Origin: Sphingobacteriaceae bacterium
GTDB lineage: Bacteria > Bacteroidota > Bacteroidia > B-17B0 > Aurantibacillaceae
Assembly: GCA_016705695.1 (NCBI GenBank)
Contig: JADJLA010000001.1
Location: 744,001 to 808,000, forward strand
Direction: 5' to 3'
DNA: 64,000 nt
The notes beneath the pieces were generated by a model. That model made no database searches and was not told the DNA's origin. It saw nothing but the letters and a program-made list of their open reading frames with translations. Both the position numbers and the translations under genes were made by a program. Positions 35,395-45,350 of the stretch are shown piece by piece (the first letter of the stretch is position 1; the number at the start of each line of letters is the position of its first letter).

Positions 35395-37299
35395 TTATTT
35401 TGCGATTATTTTGAACTCAACTCTACGGTTAAGCGCATGCTCTAATTCGCCGCAATCTACATTGCTTTTGCAACGGTTAAGGATCTTCGTTTCACCAAAA
35501 CCTTTCGATGTTAAACGAGAGTTTGCAATGCCGTTAGCAACCAAATAATTTACAACGGCTTTGGCACGCATTTCGCTTAGTTTTAAATTATCATTATCAT
35601 TTCCTTTACTGTCGGTGTGGGCACTGATCTCAACTTTTATGGATTCGTTATTTTTGAGTGCCAATACAATTTTACTTAGCGTTTCAACAGCAGGCTCTAA
35701 CAGGTCGTATTTATTATTGTCAAATAAGATGGGTTCAACAATGACTTTATTATCAAGAGAACGCGTTATTTTTTTTACCGAACCTAATTCTAACCAGGGA
35801 TCTTCTAATTCTAGATCGCGGATATTATTTACTTCGATCGGTAACGACTTGTAAACAAATTTTGTTCCTTTTACATGCGTCATTATTTTTACAAGATTAT
35901 CTTCATTGCTGAACATTAATATGCTTCCAAAAACATCCAGTTTATTATTATTGTTTTCAGCACTCAAATAAAAACGCTTTAAATAGGGTAGATACTTAAA
36001 TTTAAACAAACCAAGGTCATCTGTGGATGTACTGTCGATCACTTCATACTTATCATTCAGTAAAAGTACTTTTACTTTGCCGATCGGATTTTGAACATTA
36101 TCGCCATATAATTTCGCGTTCACGTTCATTCGCAATTCATTTTCATTTACCGAAAGCGCATTGTGTTTATCATTACTTGATGAGTGGATCCTTGCAGTGA
36201 TCCGCGTTCCCGCGGCCGAGTCAAGATTGCCGACAAATTCATCATCTTTACTAATAAGATCAATTCGTTCTCCCTTTTGAATTTCGCCGGCATCCACGCC
36301 AATTAAATAATTTTGATCGGGTTTTATTTCGTCAAAAGCAAATGCGCCAAAGTTGTTCGTTTTTGTTTTTTTGATCACAGTATTACGTTTATTACACAAG
36401 TACACATTTTTATTGGCCATAAAGATCTTTTTGCCTTTCGATACATGGATCAGTTTACCTCCAATGTTACTGGTATAGCTATTGTTGATCAGTTTAGCAC
36501 GATCTTCGGGAGTCAAGATCCATTCAACCTTATTATTAGTGCAAGTGGTTTTTGCAGTATGGTTTTGAGTAGCGTTATATAAGGTCACGTTTGTTGAGTT
36601 GGAGATGTTTCCATTTATCGGTACCAATTCTACCTTATGCATTTGCGAAGGAATTATATTGGTAACAGCAAAATTTCCAAAGCGATCGGTTTTGGTTGTA
36701 CGTAATTTATTTCCCTTTGCATCGTAAATATTTATCACTTGATTTTTTACTGCTAGTTTGTAATCATTTAATAACACACGTGCTGCAATGGTGGCGGGTA
36801 CTTCAATGTTTTCAGCAACTGTATTTACTGTTTTTGGTTTTTGAGCTTTGATCACTTTTTTATAAAAACTGGTGATATAAGCTGTATCTGTTACCATTTT
36901 GCTTTTACCGTCGAAAAAAACCAATTGGCATGGCTTAGAGAAGACTGTAGTATCAACATCTTCATCATTCTTAAAATAAAAAGGAAGATCAAGTTCGTGG
37001 ATCATTCTAATACTTTGCTTATCAGCAGGCACCTTGGTGCCATCGATCTCAAAATACATTACAGGACAATCGGGATGTTGAACAACGATATTATATTTTT
37101 TTCCGAAACTAAGTTGAAGATTGAAGGTTGGTTTTTTAGAGGTGTTGATACTTTGCTCAATGGTTTTCCCACTAACAACGCTTACTTGTATCCCGGTAAT
37201 AGGTGTTCCATTAAGTTGCGTGTGGCCAATAACTATTATCTGAGCTTGTGAACTGCCAAGCACAAAAGAAAATAAAGTAAGCAATAATAATTTCCTCAC
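35395..37299 (-). CDS. OmpA-family protein with carboxypeptidase-regulatory-like repeats
   Basis: A 634-residue protein starting at GTG, with a signal peptide (GSSQAQ), several beta-sandwich repeats of the CNA-B/carboxypeptidase-regulatory type (for example NVYLCNKRNTVIKKTKTNNFGAFAFDE) and a C-terminal OmpA domain: SAHTDSKGNDNDNLKLSE and LTSKGFGETKILNRC. The OmpA domain binds peptidoglycan and ties the outer membrane to the wall. It is a paralogue of the PorE-like protein at 57418 but lacks the TPR and PD40 parts. It has no operon partner. Confidence 0.85.
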   Translation of the reverse strand: MRKLLLLTLFSFVLGSSQAQIIVIGHTQLNGTPITGIQVSVVSGKTIEQSINTSKKPTFNLQLSFGKKYNIVVQHPDCPVMYFEIDGTKVPADKQSIRMIHELDLPFYFKNDEDVDTTVFSKPCQLVFFDGKSKMVTDTAYITSFYKKVIKAQKPKTVNTVAENIEVPATIAARVLLNDYKLAVKNQVINIYDAKGNKLRTTKTDRFGNFAVTNIIPSQMHKVELVPINGNISNSTNVTLYNATQNHTAKTTCTNNKVEWILTPEDRAKLINNSYTSNIGGKLIHVSKGKKIFMANKNVYLCNKRNTVIKKTKTNNFGAFAFDEIKPDQNYLIGVDAGEIQKGERIDLISKDDEFVGNLDSAAGTRITARIHSSSNDKHNALSVNENELRMNVNAKLYGDNVQNPIGKVKVLLLNDKYEVIDSTSTDDLGLFKFKYLPYLKRFYLSAENNNNKLDVFGSILMFSNEDNLVKIMTHVKGTKFVYKSLPIEVNNIRDLELEDPWLELGSVKKITRSLDNKVIVEPILFDNNKYDLLEPAVETLSKIVLALKNNESIKVEISAHTDSKGNDNDNLKLSEMRAKAVVNYLVANGIANSRLTSKGFGETKILNRCKSNVDCGELEHALNRRVEFKIIAK

Positions 37300-37318
37300 G
37301 ATGTACTAATATACAAAA

Positions 37319-38386
37319 TTATTTGATCTTTTCGAGTACTTGCTTGGTAATGTGTTTGCTTGTGTCTTTACCATAACTGTTAATAGAGTAATGAAGTTGT
37401 GGCACACTCAGCTTTGCCAAGCCTTTTTTATATTCTTTATCTAATTTTTTAAGATAATCTGTTTTTATACCCTTTTCGTAAATACGCCCTCTTTTGGAAA
37501 TGTTGTTCTTTAAATTTCCTACCGAGGTTTCAAGATAAATAAACAGATCTGGTTTTTGCAGAGCTCCCGATACCAAAGTAAATAATTCTTTAAAAGCTTT
37601 GTATTGGTATTTCTTTAAATTAACCTTAGCAAACCACAAACATTTATAAATAGAATAATCGCAAATGATGTGCTTGTGCTTTAAGCTCATAACTTTTTGT
37701 AATTGTTCAAAGCGATCTAATAAAAAACTTAATTCAAGTGCAAAGGCAAATTGTTTTGGGTCTTTATAAAAGGAAGGCAAAAGAATATTATCCTCAAAAC
37801 GTTCCTCTATTAATAACGCATCTAATTCTTTTGCAAGATCACCGGCAAGTGTGGTTTTTCCACTGCCAATATTTCCTTCAACGCAAATGACTTTAAATCG
37901 CTCGGGGCTGAATTTTGTCACATTCAATTTATCCTTACACTGTTTATTTAGAACACTTATGGTTTTTTTGAGTTTAGGATGAACAAACTTTGGCGCTATT
38001 TCAGCCAAAGGAACCAAAACAAACTTTCGGAGATGTAAACGTGGATGTGGAACCTGAAGAATTTTCGATTTGATAAGGGAGTCGTTAAAGAACAAAACAT
38101 CAATATCAATACTCCTATCGGTGTTTAGTTTGCTCGTTCTTGTTCGTCCCAGTTCCTTTTCAACCTGCAAAAGTGTTTTCATGAGATCAGGAGCGTCTAA
38201 TTTTGTGTGTATCTCAACGCACATATTTAAGTATAAATGGTCCGAACTTCCGCCCCACGACTGGGTTTCGTAAATAGAAGAGCGTTTAACGATCTTTGCG
38301 AATTTTTTAATGCGAACAAGGGCCTTTTCGATGTTTTCCAATCGATCGCCTAAATTTCCGCCCAAACATAAAAATGATCTGTTCAT
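37319..38386 (-). CDS. folK: FolK-deoxynucleoside kinase fusion
   Basis: A 355-residue two-domain protein. Residues 1-~150 are 6-hydroxymethyl-7,8-dihydropterin pyrophosphokinase (SFLCLGGNLGDR, TSKLNTDRSIDIDVLFFND, VPHPRLHLRKFVLVPL), a folate biosynthesis enzyme. Residues ~165-355 are a deoxynucleoside kinase with P-loop VEGNIGSGKTTLAGD and the ERFEDN and DRFEQL motifs. The fusion is known in Bacteroidota. It joins folate synthesis to deoxynucleotide salvage in one chain; whether the two activities interact is unknown. It is divergent from sppA. Confidence 0.93.
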   Translation of the reverse strand: MNRSFLCLGGNLGDRLENIEKALVRIKKFAKIVKRSSIYETQSWGGSSDHLYLNMCVEIHTKLDAPDLMKTLLQVEKELGRTRTSKLNTDRSIDIDVLFFNDSLIKSKILQVPHPRLHLRKFVLVPLAEIAPKFVHPKLKKTISVLNKQCKDKLNVTKFSPERFKVICVEGNIGSGKTTLAGDLAKELDALLIEERFEDNILLPSFYKDPKQFAFALELSFLLDRFEQLQKVMSLKHKHIICDYSIYKCLWFAKVNLKKYQYKAFKELFTLVSGALQKPDLFIYLETSVGNLKNNISKRGRIYEKGIKTDYLKKLDKEYKKGLAKLSVPQLHYSINSYGKDTSKHITKQVLEKIK

Positions 38387-38398
38387 ACTAAATTCGGC

Positions 38399-38427
38399 TT
38401 GAAATTACAGTATATCCTGTAACTTAG
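38399..38427 (+). promoter_or_regulatory. Candidate sppA promoter
   Basis: TTG (38399-38401), 18 bases, then TAACTTAG (38420-38427), near the TAnnTTTG consensus, about 37 bases before the sppA ATG. The second-last base differs from consensus, so confidence is moderate. Confidence 0.45.
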
Positions 38428-38464
38428 CCTAGGTTTTTAAGTCATATTATTTAAAATTATAAAC

Positions 38465-40242
38465 ATGAAACAATTTTTTGGCGCTTTTTTCGGATCGTTT
38501 GTTGGGATACTAATAGCAACCATATTAGCTGTAGTAATAACTATAGGAATGATAACCTCTGGATTTAAGGATGCATTAAAGGATGTGGAGGGGAATGACC
38601 TTTACACCGCTAAAGGAAATGCTATATTGAAAATGACGTTCAACGGACCTGTTGTTGATAGAGAACGTTCTAAAATGGAGAAAACATTCGGCAAAATTCG
38701 CGGTGGCGAATCGGGTATGGGATTGAATTTGATCTTAAATAATTTAGAGAACGCAAAATCTGATACAGCAATTAAGGGTGTTTATTTGAATTTTGGTGGT
38801 TTAATGGCTGGAAGAGCTGCGATGCAAGATATTCGCAAAGGCATTATTGATTTTAAGAAGTCAGGGAAATTTGTCTACGCTTATTCAGAGAATTATTCTC
38901 AAAGCGAATATTATATTGCTTCAGCTGCTGATAAAGTATTTTTAAATCCGCAAGGAGGAATGGATTGGAGAGGTTTATCAATGGGTTTAATGTTCTTTAA
39001 AGGTGCATTGGAAAAATTGGGAATTGAAATGACAATTTACCGTCATGGAAAATTTAAAAGTGCCATTGAGCCATTTATATTAGATAAAATGAGCGATGCT
39101 AACCGTTTGCAAGCCGAAACATTTTTAAATAGTATTTGGAATAGTATGTTGGTGGATATTGCAGCCAGTAGAAAAACAAGCGTTGACGTTTTAAATAAGT
39201 TAGCTAATGGCTTAGCGATAAACTTTCCTCAAGATGCGGTGAGTTATAAGTTAGTTGATCAATTAGCATATGAAGATGAAGTATTGAGTGAACTAAAAGC
39301 TAAGGTGAAACTAAAAGAAAAGGATAAATTGAATTTTGTTTCTCATGACAGTTATACCAAATACAATCCAAAAGGTGCATATTTTGGAAAGGAAAAAATA
39401 GCCGTGATCTATGCGGTGGGATCTATAAGCAGTGGAGAGGGAAGTGATGATGAAATTGGAAGTGATCGGATTTCAAAAGCAATTAAAGATGCTCGTTTAG
39501 ATGAGAATGTAAAAGCAATTGTGTTACGTGTAAATTCTCCGGGAGGAAGTGCTTTAGCTAGTGATGTTATTTGGCGCGAAGTTAATTTAGCTAAAAAGCA
39601 AAACCGTTTATTGTAAGTATGGGAGATCTTGCAGCAAGTGGCGGATATTATATTTCGTGTGCTGCTGATCGTATTTTTGCTCAGCCAAATACCATCACAG
39701 GTTCAATTGGCGTATTTGGAATGGTGCCCAATATGAAAAAAGTATTTGAAGAGAAGTTGGGAATTACCTTGGATACTGTAAACACAAATAAACATAGCGA
39801 CCTAATGTCAACTTTTCGCGGCGCTACACCAACTGAATCGGTATTTATTCAAAAAAGTGTGGAAGCTGTTTACGATGTATTTATTGGAAGAGTTGCTGAA
39901 GGGAGAAAGATATCAAAAGACCAAGTTGATAGTATTGGGCAAGGTAGAGTATGGAGCGGAAGTGATGCTTTGAAAATAAATTTAGTTGATGAATTAGGCG
40001 GATTGCCTGAAGCAATTGCTTATGCTGCTAAAAAAGCAAAACTGAAGGAGTACAGGACAGAAGAACTTCCATTGCAAAAAAATCCTTTCGATGAGTTATT
40101 TGGAAAATCAGAAGCGGATGCAGAAGCGCGTATCATGAAAAAGAGTTTAGGCCCTAATTATATTTACTTGAAACAGGTAAGAAGTATCCTTAATTCAAAA
40201 GGTGTTCAGGTGAGATTACCTTACGAGATCATTATTAATTAA
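38465..40242 (+). pseudogene. sppA: Signal peptide peptidase SppA (67K type), frameshifted
   Basis: Two adjoining frames make one SppA. The first part (38465-39616) has an N-terminal membrane helix and the catalytic-lysine region YRHGKFKSAIEPF; it stops at 39616. The second frame (readable from 39604, first ATG at 39619) continues with MGDLAASGGYYISCAAD, which carries the catalytic serine. One extra A in the A4 run at 39600-39603 gives KQKPFIVSMGDLAASGG and a 592-residue enzyme, the normal length. SppA clears leftover signal peptides in the inner membrane. A lost base in sequencing is likelier than a true pseudogene, because both halves are otherwise intact. Confidence 0.9.
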
Positions 40243-41591
40243 AACGCTCCGTACAAAATACGGCCTACAAGAAAATAAATTGTTATACCAATAATATCGT
40301 TTAGGGTAGTTACAAATGGTCCGGTTGCTAAGGCAGGATTTATTTTGAATTTATTCATGGTCAACGGCACAAACGTTCCAAGGAAAGAAGCAAAAAGGAT
40401 CACCGTGAATAGAGCAACACTTACGGTTGCTGATAATTGCCAATCTTCGGTTAAAAAAGCGTAAGCGAGGATCAACATTGAACAAATAAATCCGTTCACC
40501 ATTCCAACACTTAGTTCTTTTAAAAGTTTAGGACCAATTCTATCACCTATCAATGTGTTGTTTGCTAAGGCTTGAACAATTATAGCACTACTTTGTACGC
40601 CCACGTTTCCGCCCATGGCTCCAATTAAGGGAATAAAATACGCCATCTCTGGATGTATCATGATCTGTGATTCGTAAGTTCCAATAATTCGTGACCCAAC
40701 AATTCCGCCACACATTCCAACCAATAACCATGGAATGCGTGCGCGTGATAAACGCCAAACGTTATCATTTGTGTCAACGTCGTCGGAGATACCACTCATG
40801 CGTTGAATGTTCTCATCGGCAGCTTCTTTGATCACGTCAACCACGTCATCGATAGTGATGCGTCCAACCAATCTTCCTAATTGATCAACAACCGGTAAAA
40901 CAACAAGATCGTGCTTTTGCATTACTTCGGCTACTTCTTCGCTACTTGTGTTTGTTTTTACAAATTGGGCATCGGATTCGTAAATTTCTTCAACACGCGC
41001 TAGAGGGTGTGAAACAATTAATTTTTTGAGAGAAAGTACGCCAATAAATTTTTCGTTATTATCTACAACGTAAACAGCATACATTACATCTACATTGTCG
41101 GTTTGTTTTCTAATTTCATCAATACAGGCATTTACCGTTTCAAAAGAGTATACGCTCACTAACTCTTTTGCCATTAAGGAACCCGCGGTACCTTCTTCAT
41201 AATTGATCAACTCCGCAATATCGCTAGCTTGCTCAATATCCTCCATGTGCGATAATACCTGATCTTGCATTTCTTCAGGTAATTCGCTCACAACATCGGC
41301 AGCATCGTCGCTATCCATGTTGTCGATCTGTTCGGCAATTTTTTTGGCGCTAAACTTTGCTAATAGTTCCTCACGTGTATCATCATCAAGTTCCAATAGA
41401 ACTTCTGGTGCCGTATCTTCATCTAATAATTCGTAAACGTAAGAGGATTCCGCAACGCTGAGTCTATTTAAAACTTGGGCAATATCAGCAGGGTACAATT
41501 CATGTAATTGTTCTTTTAAAAAACCAACGTTCTTTTGTTCGATGGCATCTTTAAAATTATCAATGAATATGGATGTAAGTTCAAACGGCAT
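40239..41591 (-). CDS. mgtE: Magnesium transporter MgtE
   Basis: From the ATG at 41591 (MPFELTSIFIDN) the product has 450 residues: an MgtE N-domain with SPxEADDVVSELPEEMQ-like repeats (DMDSDDAADVVSELPEEMQ), two CBS domains (residues ~135-255), a plug helix and five transmembrane helices with GGNVGVQSS near residue 335 and the C-terminal ATGPFVTTLNDIIG. It is a Mg2+-gated channel. Its stop overlaps the sppA stop by four bases (convergent). Length and domains are typical. Confidence 0.93.
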   Translation of the reverse strand: MPFELTSIFIDNFKDAIEQKNVGFLKEQLHELYPADIAQVLNRLSVAESSYVYELLDEDTAPEVLLELDDDTREELLAKFSAKKIAEQIDNMDSDDAADVVSELPEEMQDQVLSHMEDIEQASDIAELINYEEGTAGSLMAKELVSVYSFETVNACIDEIRKQTDNVDVMYAVYVVDNNEKFIGVLSLKKLIVSHPLARVEEIYESDAQFVKTNTSSEEVAEVMQKHDLVVLPVVDQLGRLVGRITIDDVVDVIKEAADENIQRMSGISDDVDTNDNVWRLSRARIPWLLVGMCGGIVGSRIIGTYESQIMIHPEMAYFIPLIGAMGGNVGVQSSAIIVQALANNTLIGDRIGPKLLKELSVGMVNGFICSMLILAYAFLTEDWQLSATVSVALFTVILFASFLGTFVPLTMNKFKINPALATGPFVTTLNDIIGITIYFLVGRILYGAF

Positions 41592-41633
41592 TTCTAACCT
41601 CGCAAAAGTAAGCAATTATACTTAAAAACGACA

Positions 41634-41665
41634 ACAAAAAAGCCACAGCTGCGGGCTGTGGCTCA
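41634..41665 (-). terminator. Terminator after the amino-acid permease
   Basis: A 9-bp perfect stem (AGCCACAGC at 41641-41649 with GCTGTGGCT at 41655-41663) with a five-base loop and a T run on the minus strand, 18 bp past the permease stop. Confidence 0.9.
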
Positions 41666-41682
41666 TTTGATAACATATGAAC

Positions 41683-43167
41683 TTATTTATCTTCGGCTTC
41701 TGATTTACCTAAATTACTATGTCTTTTACTGTACATAAAATATACAATGATCCCAATAACTCCCCATATCATAAAGAACTTCCATGTTGCAGCTCTTACT
41801 TGCGTCATTAAAAATATATTGAATCCAACTCCTAAACATCCAACCAAATAAACGGCCGGAGTTTTATACGGTCTTTCTAACTCAGGTTTTTTATAGCGTA
41901 AGATCATTACGGCTACACAAACCATTGCAAACGCCAGCAAAGTTCCCATGCTACACATTTCACTCACGTTATCGATTGGAGTTAATGCAGCAACAATTGA
42001 AATAATACCACCCACTAAAAACGTGCTCTTGTGTGGGGTTTTAAAATTAGAGTGTAGTGCTTTAAAGAATGGAGGCATTAGCCCATCTTTTGCCATTCCT
42101 AAAAATATACGCGTTTGTCCTAGCATCATTACTAACATTACTGAAGTTAAACCGGCAGTTGCAGCAATGGTAATGATAAATACGGCCCAATTTATTCCTA
42201 TCCCTGAAAAGGCAGAAGCAACCGGCGCTGCTTTATCTAACTGATCATATTTTACCATTCCGGTTAAAACTAACGATACCAAAATGTAGAGAACAGTACA
42301 TATCACCAAAGATGCAATGATTGCAAAAGGAACATCTTTTTTAGGATTGATAGCTTCACCTGCTTGCGTTGACACAGCGTCAAAACCAATATAAGCAAAG
42401 AACACAATTGTAGCAGCTGTTAATACACCACCAAACCCAAAGTTAACCCCACCTGTTGGATTTCCAGCATCATCAAGTACTGGTACTTCTGCAGGAATGA
42501 ACGGCGTCCAATTTTCTGTATTGATATAAAATGCACCAACTATGATCACAAATAGAACAACAGCTATTTTTACGATAACAATAATGTTATTTGTATTGGC
42601 AGCTTCTTTGATCCCTTTTACTAATATCATTGTAACGATCCAGGTAATAATAAATGCAGGAAGATTAAAAGCGAATGAAGGAGCATCGAGTCCAAGAGCA
42701 ATACATTTTTCGGTTGCTGTATGAAGATCATTGCAAAGGTAAATAGGAATATCAATGCCGAATAGATGTAAGAGTTTTGTAAAGTAACCACTCCAAGCAA
42801 CAGCAACGGTTGTGGCACCCATCATATATTCTAAAATTAAATTCCAACCAATGAACCATGCAAATAATTCTCCAACGGTTCCGTATGCATACGCATAAGC
42901 TGATCCTTCCACAGGAAGTACCGAAGCAAATTCAGCGTAACATAGTGAAGCAAATAAACAACCCACACCTGCAATCACAAATGCAAGAGCTAAAGCCGGT
43001 CCTGCATAATCGTGAGCAGCAATTCCGGTTAATGTAAATATACCACCACCAATAATGGCACCAATTCCTAACGAAGTGAGACCCCATTTTGTAAGTACGC
43101 GTTTTAGATCACTTTTTTTCATATCGGCCTCAAAGGCTGATACGGGCTTTACTCTCCAAACTGACAT
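41683..43167 (-). CDS. APC-superfamily amino-acid permease
   Basis: A 494-residue transporter with twelve or more hydrophobic segments. The N-terminal helix TSLGIGAIIGGGIFTLTG has the GxG(I/V)F substrate-binding loop of the APC superfamily, followed by GPALALAFVIAG and VLPVEGSAYAYAY. It resembles the cationic amino-acid transporter/YfnA group. The exact amino acid cannot be read from sequence. It is monocistronic, with its own terminator. Confidence 0.9.
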   Translation of the reverse strand: MSVWRVKPVSAFEADMKKSDLKRVLTKWGLTSLGIGAIIGGGIFTLTGIAAHDYAGPALALAFVIAGVGCLFASLCYAEFASVLPVEGSAYAYAYGTVGELFAWFIGWNLILEYMMGATTVAVAWSGYFTKLLHLFGIDIPIYLCNDLHTATEKCIALGLDAPSFAFNLPAFIITWIVTMILVKGIKEAANTNNIIVIVKIAVVLFVIIVGAFYINTENWTPFIPAEVPVLDDAGNPTGGVNFGFGGVLTAATIVFFAYIGFDAVSTQAGEAINPKKDVPFAIIASLVICTVLYILVSLVLTGMVKYDQLDKAAPVASAFSGIGINWAVFIITIAATAGLTSVMLVMMLGQTRIFLGMAKDGLMPPFFKALHSNFKTPHKSTFLVGGIISIVAALTPIDNVSEMCSMGTLLAFAMVCVAVMILRYKKPELERPYKTPAVYLVGCLGVGFNIFLMTQVRAATWKFFMIWGVIGIIVYFMYSKRHSNLGKSEAEDK

Positions 43168-43211
43168 AATTTTTTGATTAATTTATAAGTAGCCAAATTA
43201 AACACTTATAA

Positions 43212-44171
43212 TTAGATATGCAAGCCAAAAAGCACAAGTGGCACTGCAAAGGAAGCAATATACAGAAGTAGGAAAAGTATACGCATGAACATGCTAAGGT
43301 CGTTAGACATGTTTATTTGCAAAATGGTATTCACCTGCTGAATAATAAGGGGTTCGATAATGGTGTATTGATAAACCCCGGGCTGTAATCCTGCAAATTT
43401 TTTGGGATAAGCGAATAAAATGCAATCTCTAATAAGCCAATATTCTTTATTGGTAAGCGCGTTGTATGCCTTATGGTAATTAATGTTCTCACTCTTTAAA
43501 ATATTTCTGATCTTTTGATTCTTTGACTCGTTGAATAATTCAATTCCCATAAAAATGGGAACAATGATCATAATTGTACTTGCTGTTGCAAAGAGCACTG
43601 CTAATAATATAATTGAAATGATACCAAATACTAAGCGTATATAATAATTTTGTTTAAAGAATAATGTTTCTATTATTCTTCCACCATCTAATGGATAAAT
43701 GGGTAAAAGATTAAATAAGTTAATGAACAAAAAACAATTGGCTAACATTTTCATGGTATCGCTATTTATATCCTTGTTTAAAAAATAGAGGATGCAGGCA
43801 ACGATCAATCCCGGTAATGGCCCAGCTAAAATAATAATGCTTAATTGTTTTTGAGATACTTCTTGTTTTTTTCCGGAAGTAAAAGCGCCAATAAGTGGAA
43901 TGAAAAATATTTTTACATTACTATAATTGAAAATTTTCATAGCCAAAAGATGTCCCATTTCGTGAATGATAACCACAACAGTGATGGCAGCAATGTAAGC
44001 GATGTTTTGATCGAATAGAACATAGAACAGTACCATGTAGATCAATAAACTAATAGCAGATCGTGACCACGAGTTTTTGCTTTTCTCCTGCAACTCAGGC
44101 TTTGCTGGATATTCGCCAGCTGTGAATGGATCTTGTTGAGCGCTCTCGTTTATATTACTGAATTCGTCCAA
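43212..44171 (-). CDS. Site-2 (M50) membrane metalloprotease
   Basis: A 319-residue membrane protein with the M50 zinc motif HEMGH (VVVIIHEMGHLLAM) near residue 70 and the second ligand motif PIYPLDGGR near residue 158, with at least five hydrophobic helices. Site-2 proteases cut substrates inside the membrane, commonly in sigma-factor release. The start is a TTG directly abutting the stop codon of ctaA upstream, so it is translated from the ctaA transcript. No PDZ domain is evident. The substrate is unknown. Confidence 0.88.
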   Translation of the reverse strand: MDEFSNINESAQQDPFTAGEYPAKPELQEKSKNSWSRSAISLLIYMVLFYVLFDQNIAYIAAITVVVIIHEMGHLLAMKIFNYSNVKIFFIPLIGAFTSGKKQEVSQKQLSIIILAGPLPGLIVACILYFLNKDINSDTMKMLANCFLFINLFNLLPIYPLDGGRIIETLFFKQNYYIRLVFGIISIILLAVLFATASTIMIIVPIFMGIELFNESKNQKIRNILKSENINYHKAYNALTNKEYWLIRDCILFAYPKKFAGLQPGVYQYTIIEPLIIQQVNTILQINMSNDLSMFMRILFLLLYIASFAVPLVLFGLHI

Positions 44172-45236
44172 TTAAACAGTTTTACGCGTTAGATGAAAGA
44201 TCAAATAAATACTTATGGCAAATAAAAAGAAGGCTCCGGTTTGATGTAAAGCGCCCATAATAACCGGAACATTGTAAACCAATGTAAGCACTCCTAAAAT
44301 AAATTGCAAAGTAAGGCCGTAGATCAAAAAAGTTACTCCGCGATATTGTTGTTTGCTTAATTGAACTTTGTTTGAAAGCCTCCAGATATAAAGTACTAAA
44401 AGACATAAAACAACTGCAATAGTGCGATGCGTGAATTGAATGCCACTCGGATTTTCGAACATATTAGCAAATAAACCATCTTCCATATACACTTGTTCCG
44501 GTATCCATTCTTCTCCCATTTTTGGCCAGGTGTTCCATATTTGCCCCGGACGGATATGCGATGAATCTCCTTGTGTAAAACCTGCTGTAAATGCACCAAA
44601 AATAATTTGTAGGATCAAAATACTAAAGAAAATAAGTGAAGGCCATTTTAATTTTTTACTATCGCTTGGCGTGTTTGTTTCTTCTCTTGGATATATCAAA
44701 CCAAGAGCGAACCAAAATGTAAAGGCAAATAATGTAAAGGCACTCATTAAGTGTGTAGCTAATCGATAATGGCTAACTGCCGGCTTATTTTGCAATCCGC
44801 TATATACCATCCACCAACCAATAACAGCTTGCATAGCGCCCAATGCAAAAAGCAATATCATTTTTGGCCACATGTCGCGTGTGATCTTTTTTTTGATCAA
44901 AAAATAAATAAAACCTATCAAAAAAATATACATCATCAATCGCCCTATCATACGATGCACATATTCCCATAAAAAAATCGGTTTAAACTCCACAATCGTC
45001 ATTTCAAAATTCACTTTTTGGAATTCAGGTGATTGTTGGTATTTGGCAAAGCGTTCCATCCATTGTGATTCAGAAAATGGAGGAAAAGAGCCCATAAAAC
45101 TCCAATCGGTGATAGAAAGTCCGGAATGTGTTAGTCTGGTTAAACATCCCACAACTACCATCGCGTAAATGAATAAGCAGCCTATAAGTAACCAGATAAT
45201 AATCGGTCTATTTTGTTGAGGAAAATTGAGTTTCAT
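44172..45236 (-). CDS. ctaA: Heme A synthase (COX15/CtaA)
   Basis: From the ATG at 45236 (MKLNFPQQNRP) the product has 354 residues and eight membrane helices. RLTHSGLSITDW near residue 37, EYVHRMIGR near residue 85, ALGAMQAVIGWWMVYSGL and QFTHRTIAVV contain the heme-ligand histidines of CtaA. It oxidises heme O to heme A for aa3-type cytochrome oxidase. The oxidase genes are not in the window. It shares a transcript with the M50 protease downstream. Confidence 0.95.
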   Translation of the reverse strand: MKLNFPQQNRPIIIWLLIGCLFIYAMVVVGCLTRLTHSGLSITDWSFMGSFPPFSESQWMERFAKYQQSPEFQKVNFEMTIVEFKPIFLWEYVHRMIGRLMMYIFLIGFIYFLIKKKITRDMWPKMILLFALGAMQAVIGWWMVYSGLQNKPAVSHYRLATHLMSAFTLFAFTFWFALGLIYPREETNTPSDSKKLKWPSLIFFSILILQIIFGAFTAGFTQGDSSHIRPGQIWNTWPKMGEEWIPEQVYMEDGLFANMFENPSGIQFTHRTIAVVLCLLVLYIWRLSNKVQLSKQQYRGVTFLIYGLTLQFILGVLTLVYNVPVIMGALHQTGAFFLFAISIYLIFHLTRKTV

Positions 45237-45350
45237 TTGTGGGTCGTAAAGGTAATGCAAAATCACTCTTAAAAAAACTAAAAAACACTCGTTTTCCTTG
45301 ATATCTTGTGCAGAGCGAACTAAATATTTTATTTACCTTCGCCATCGTAA

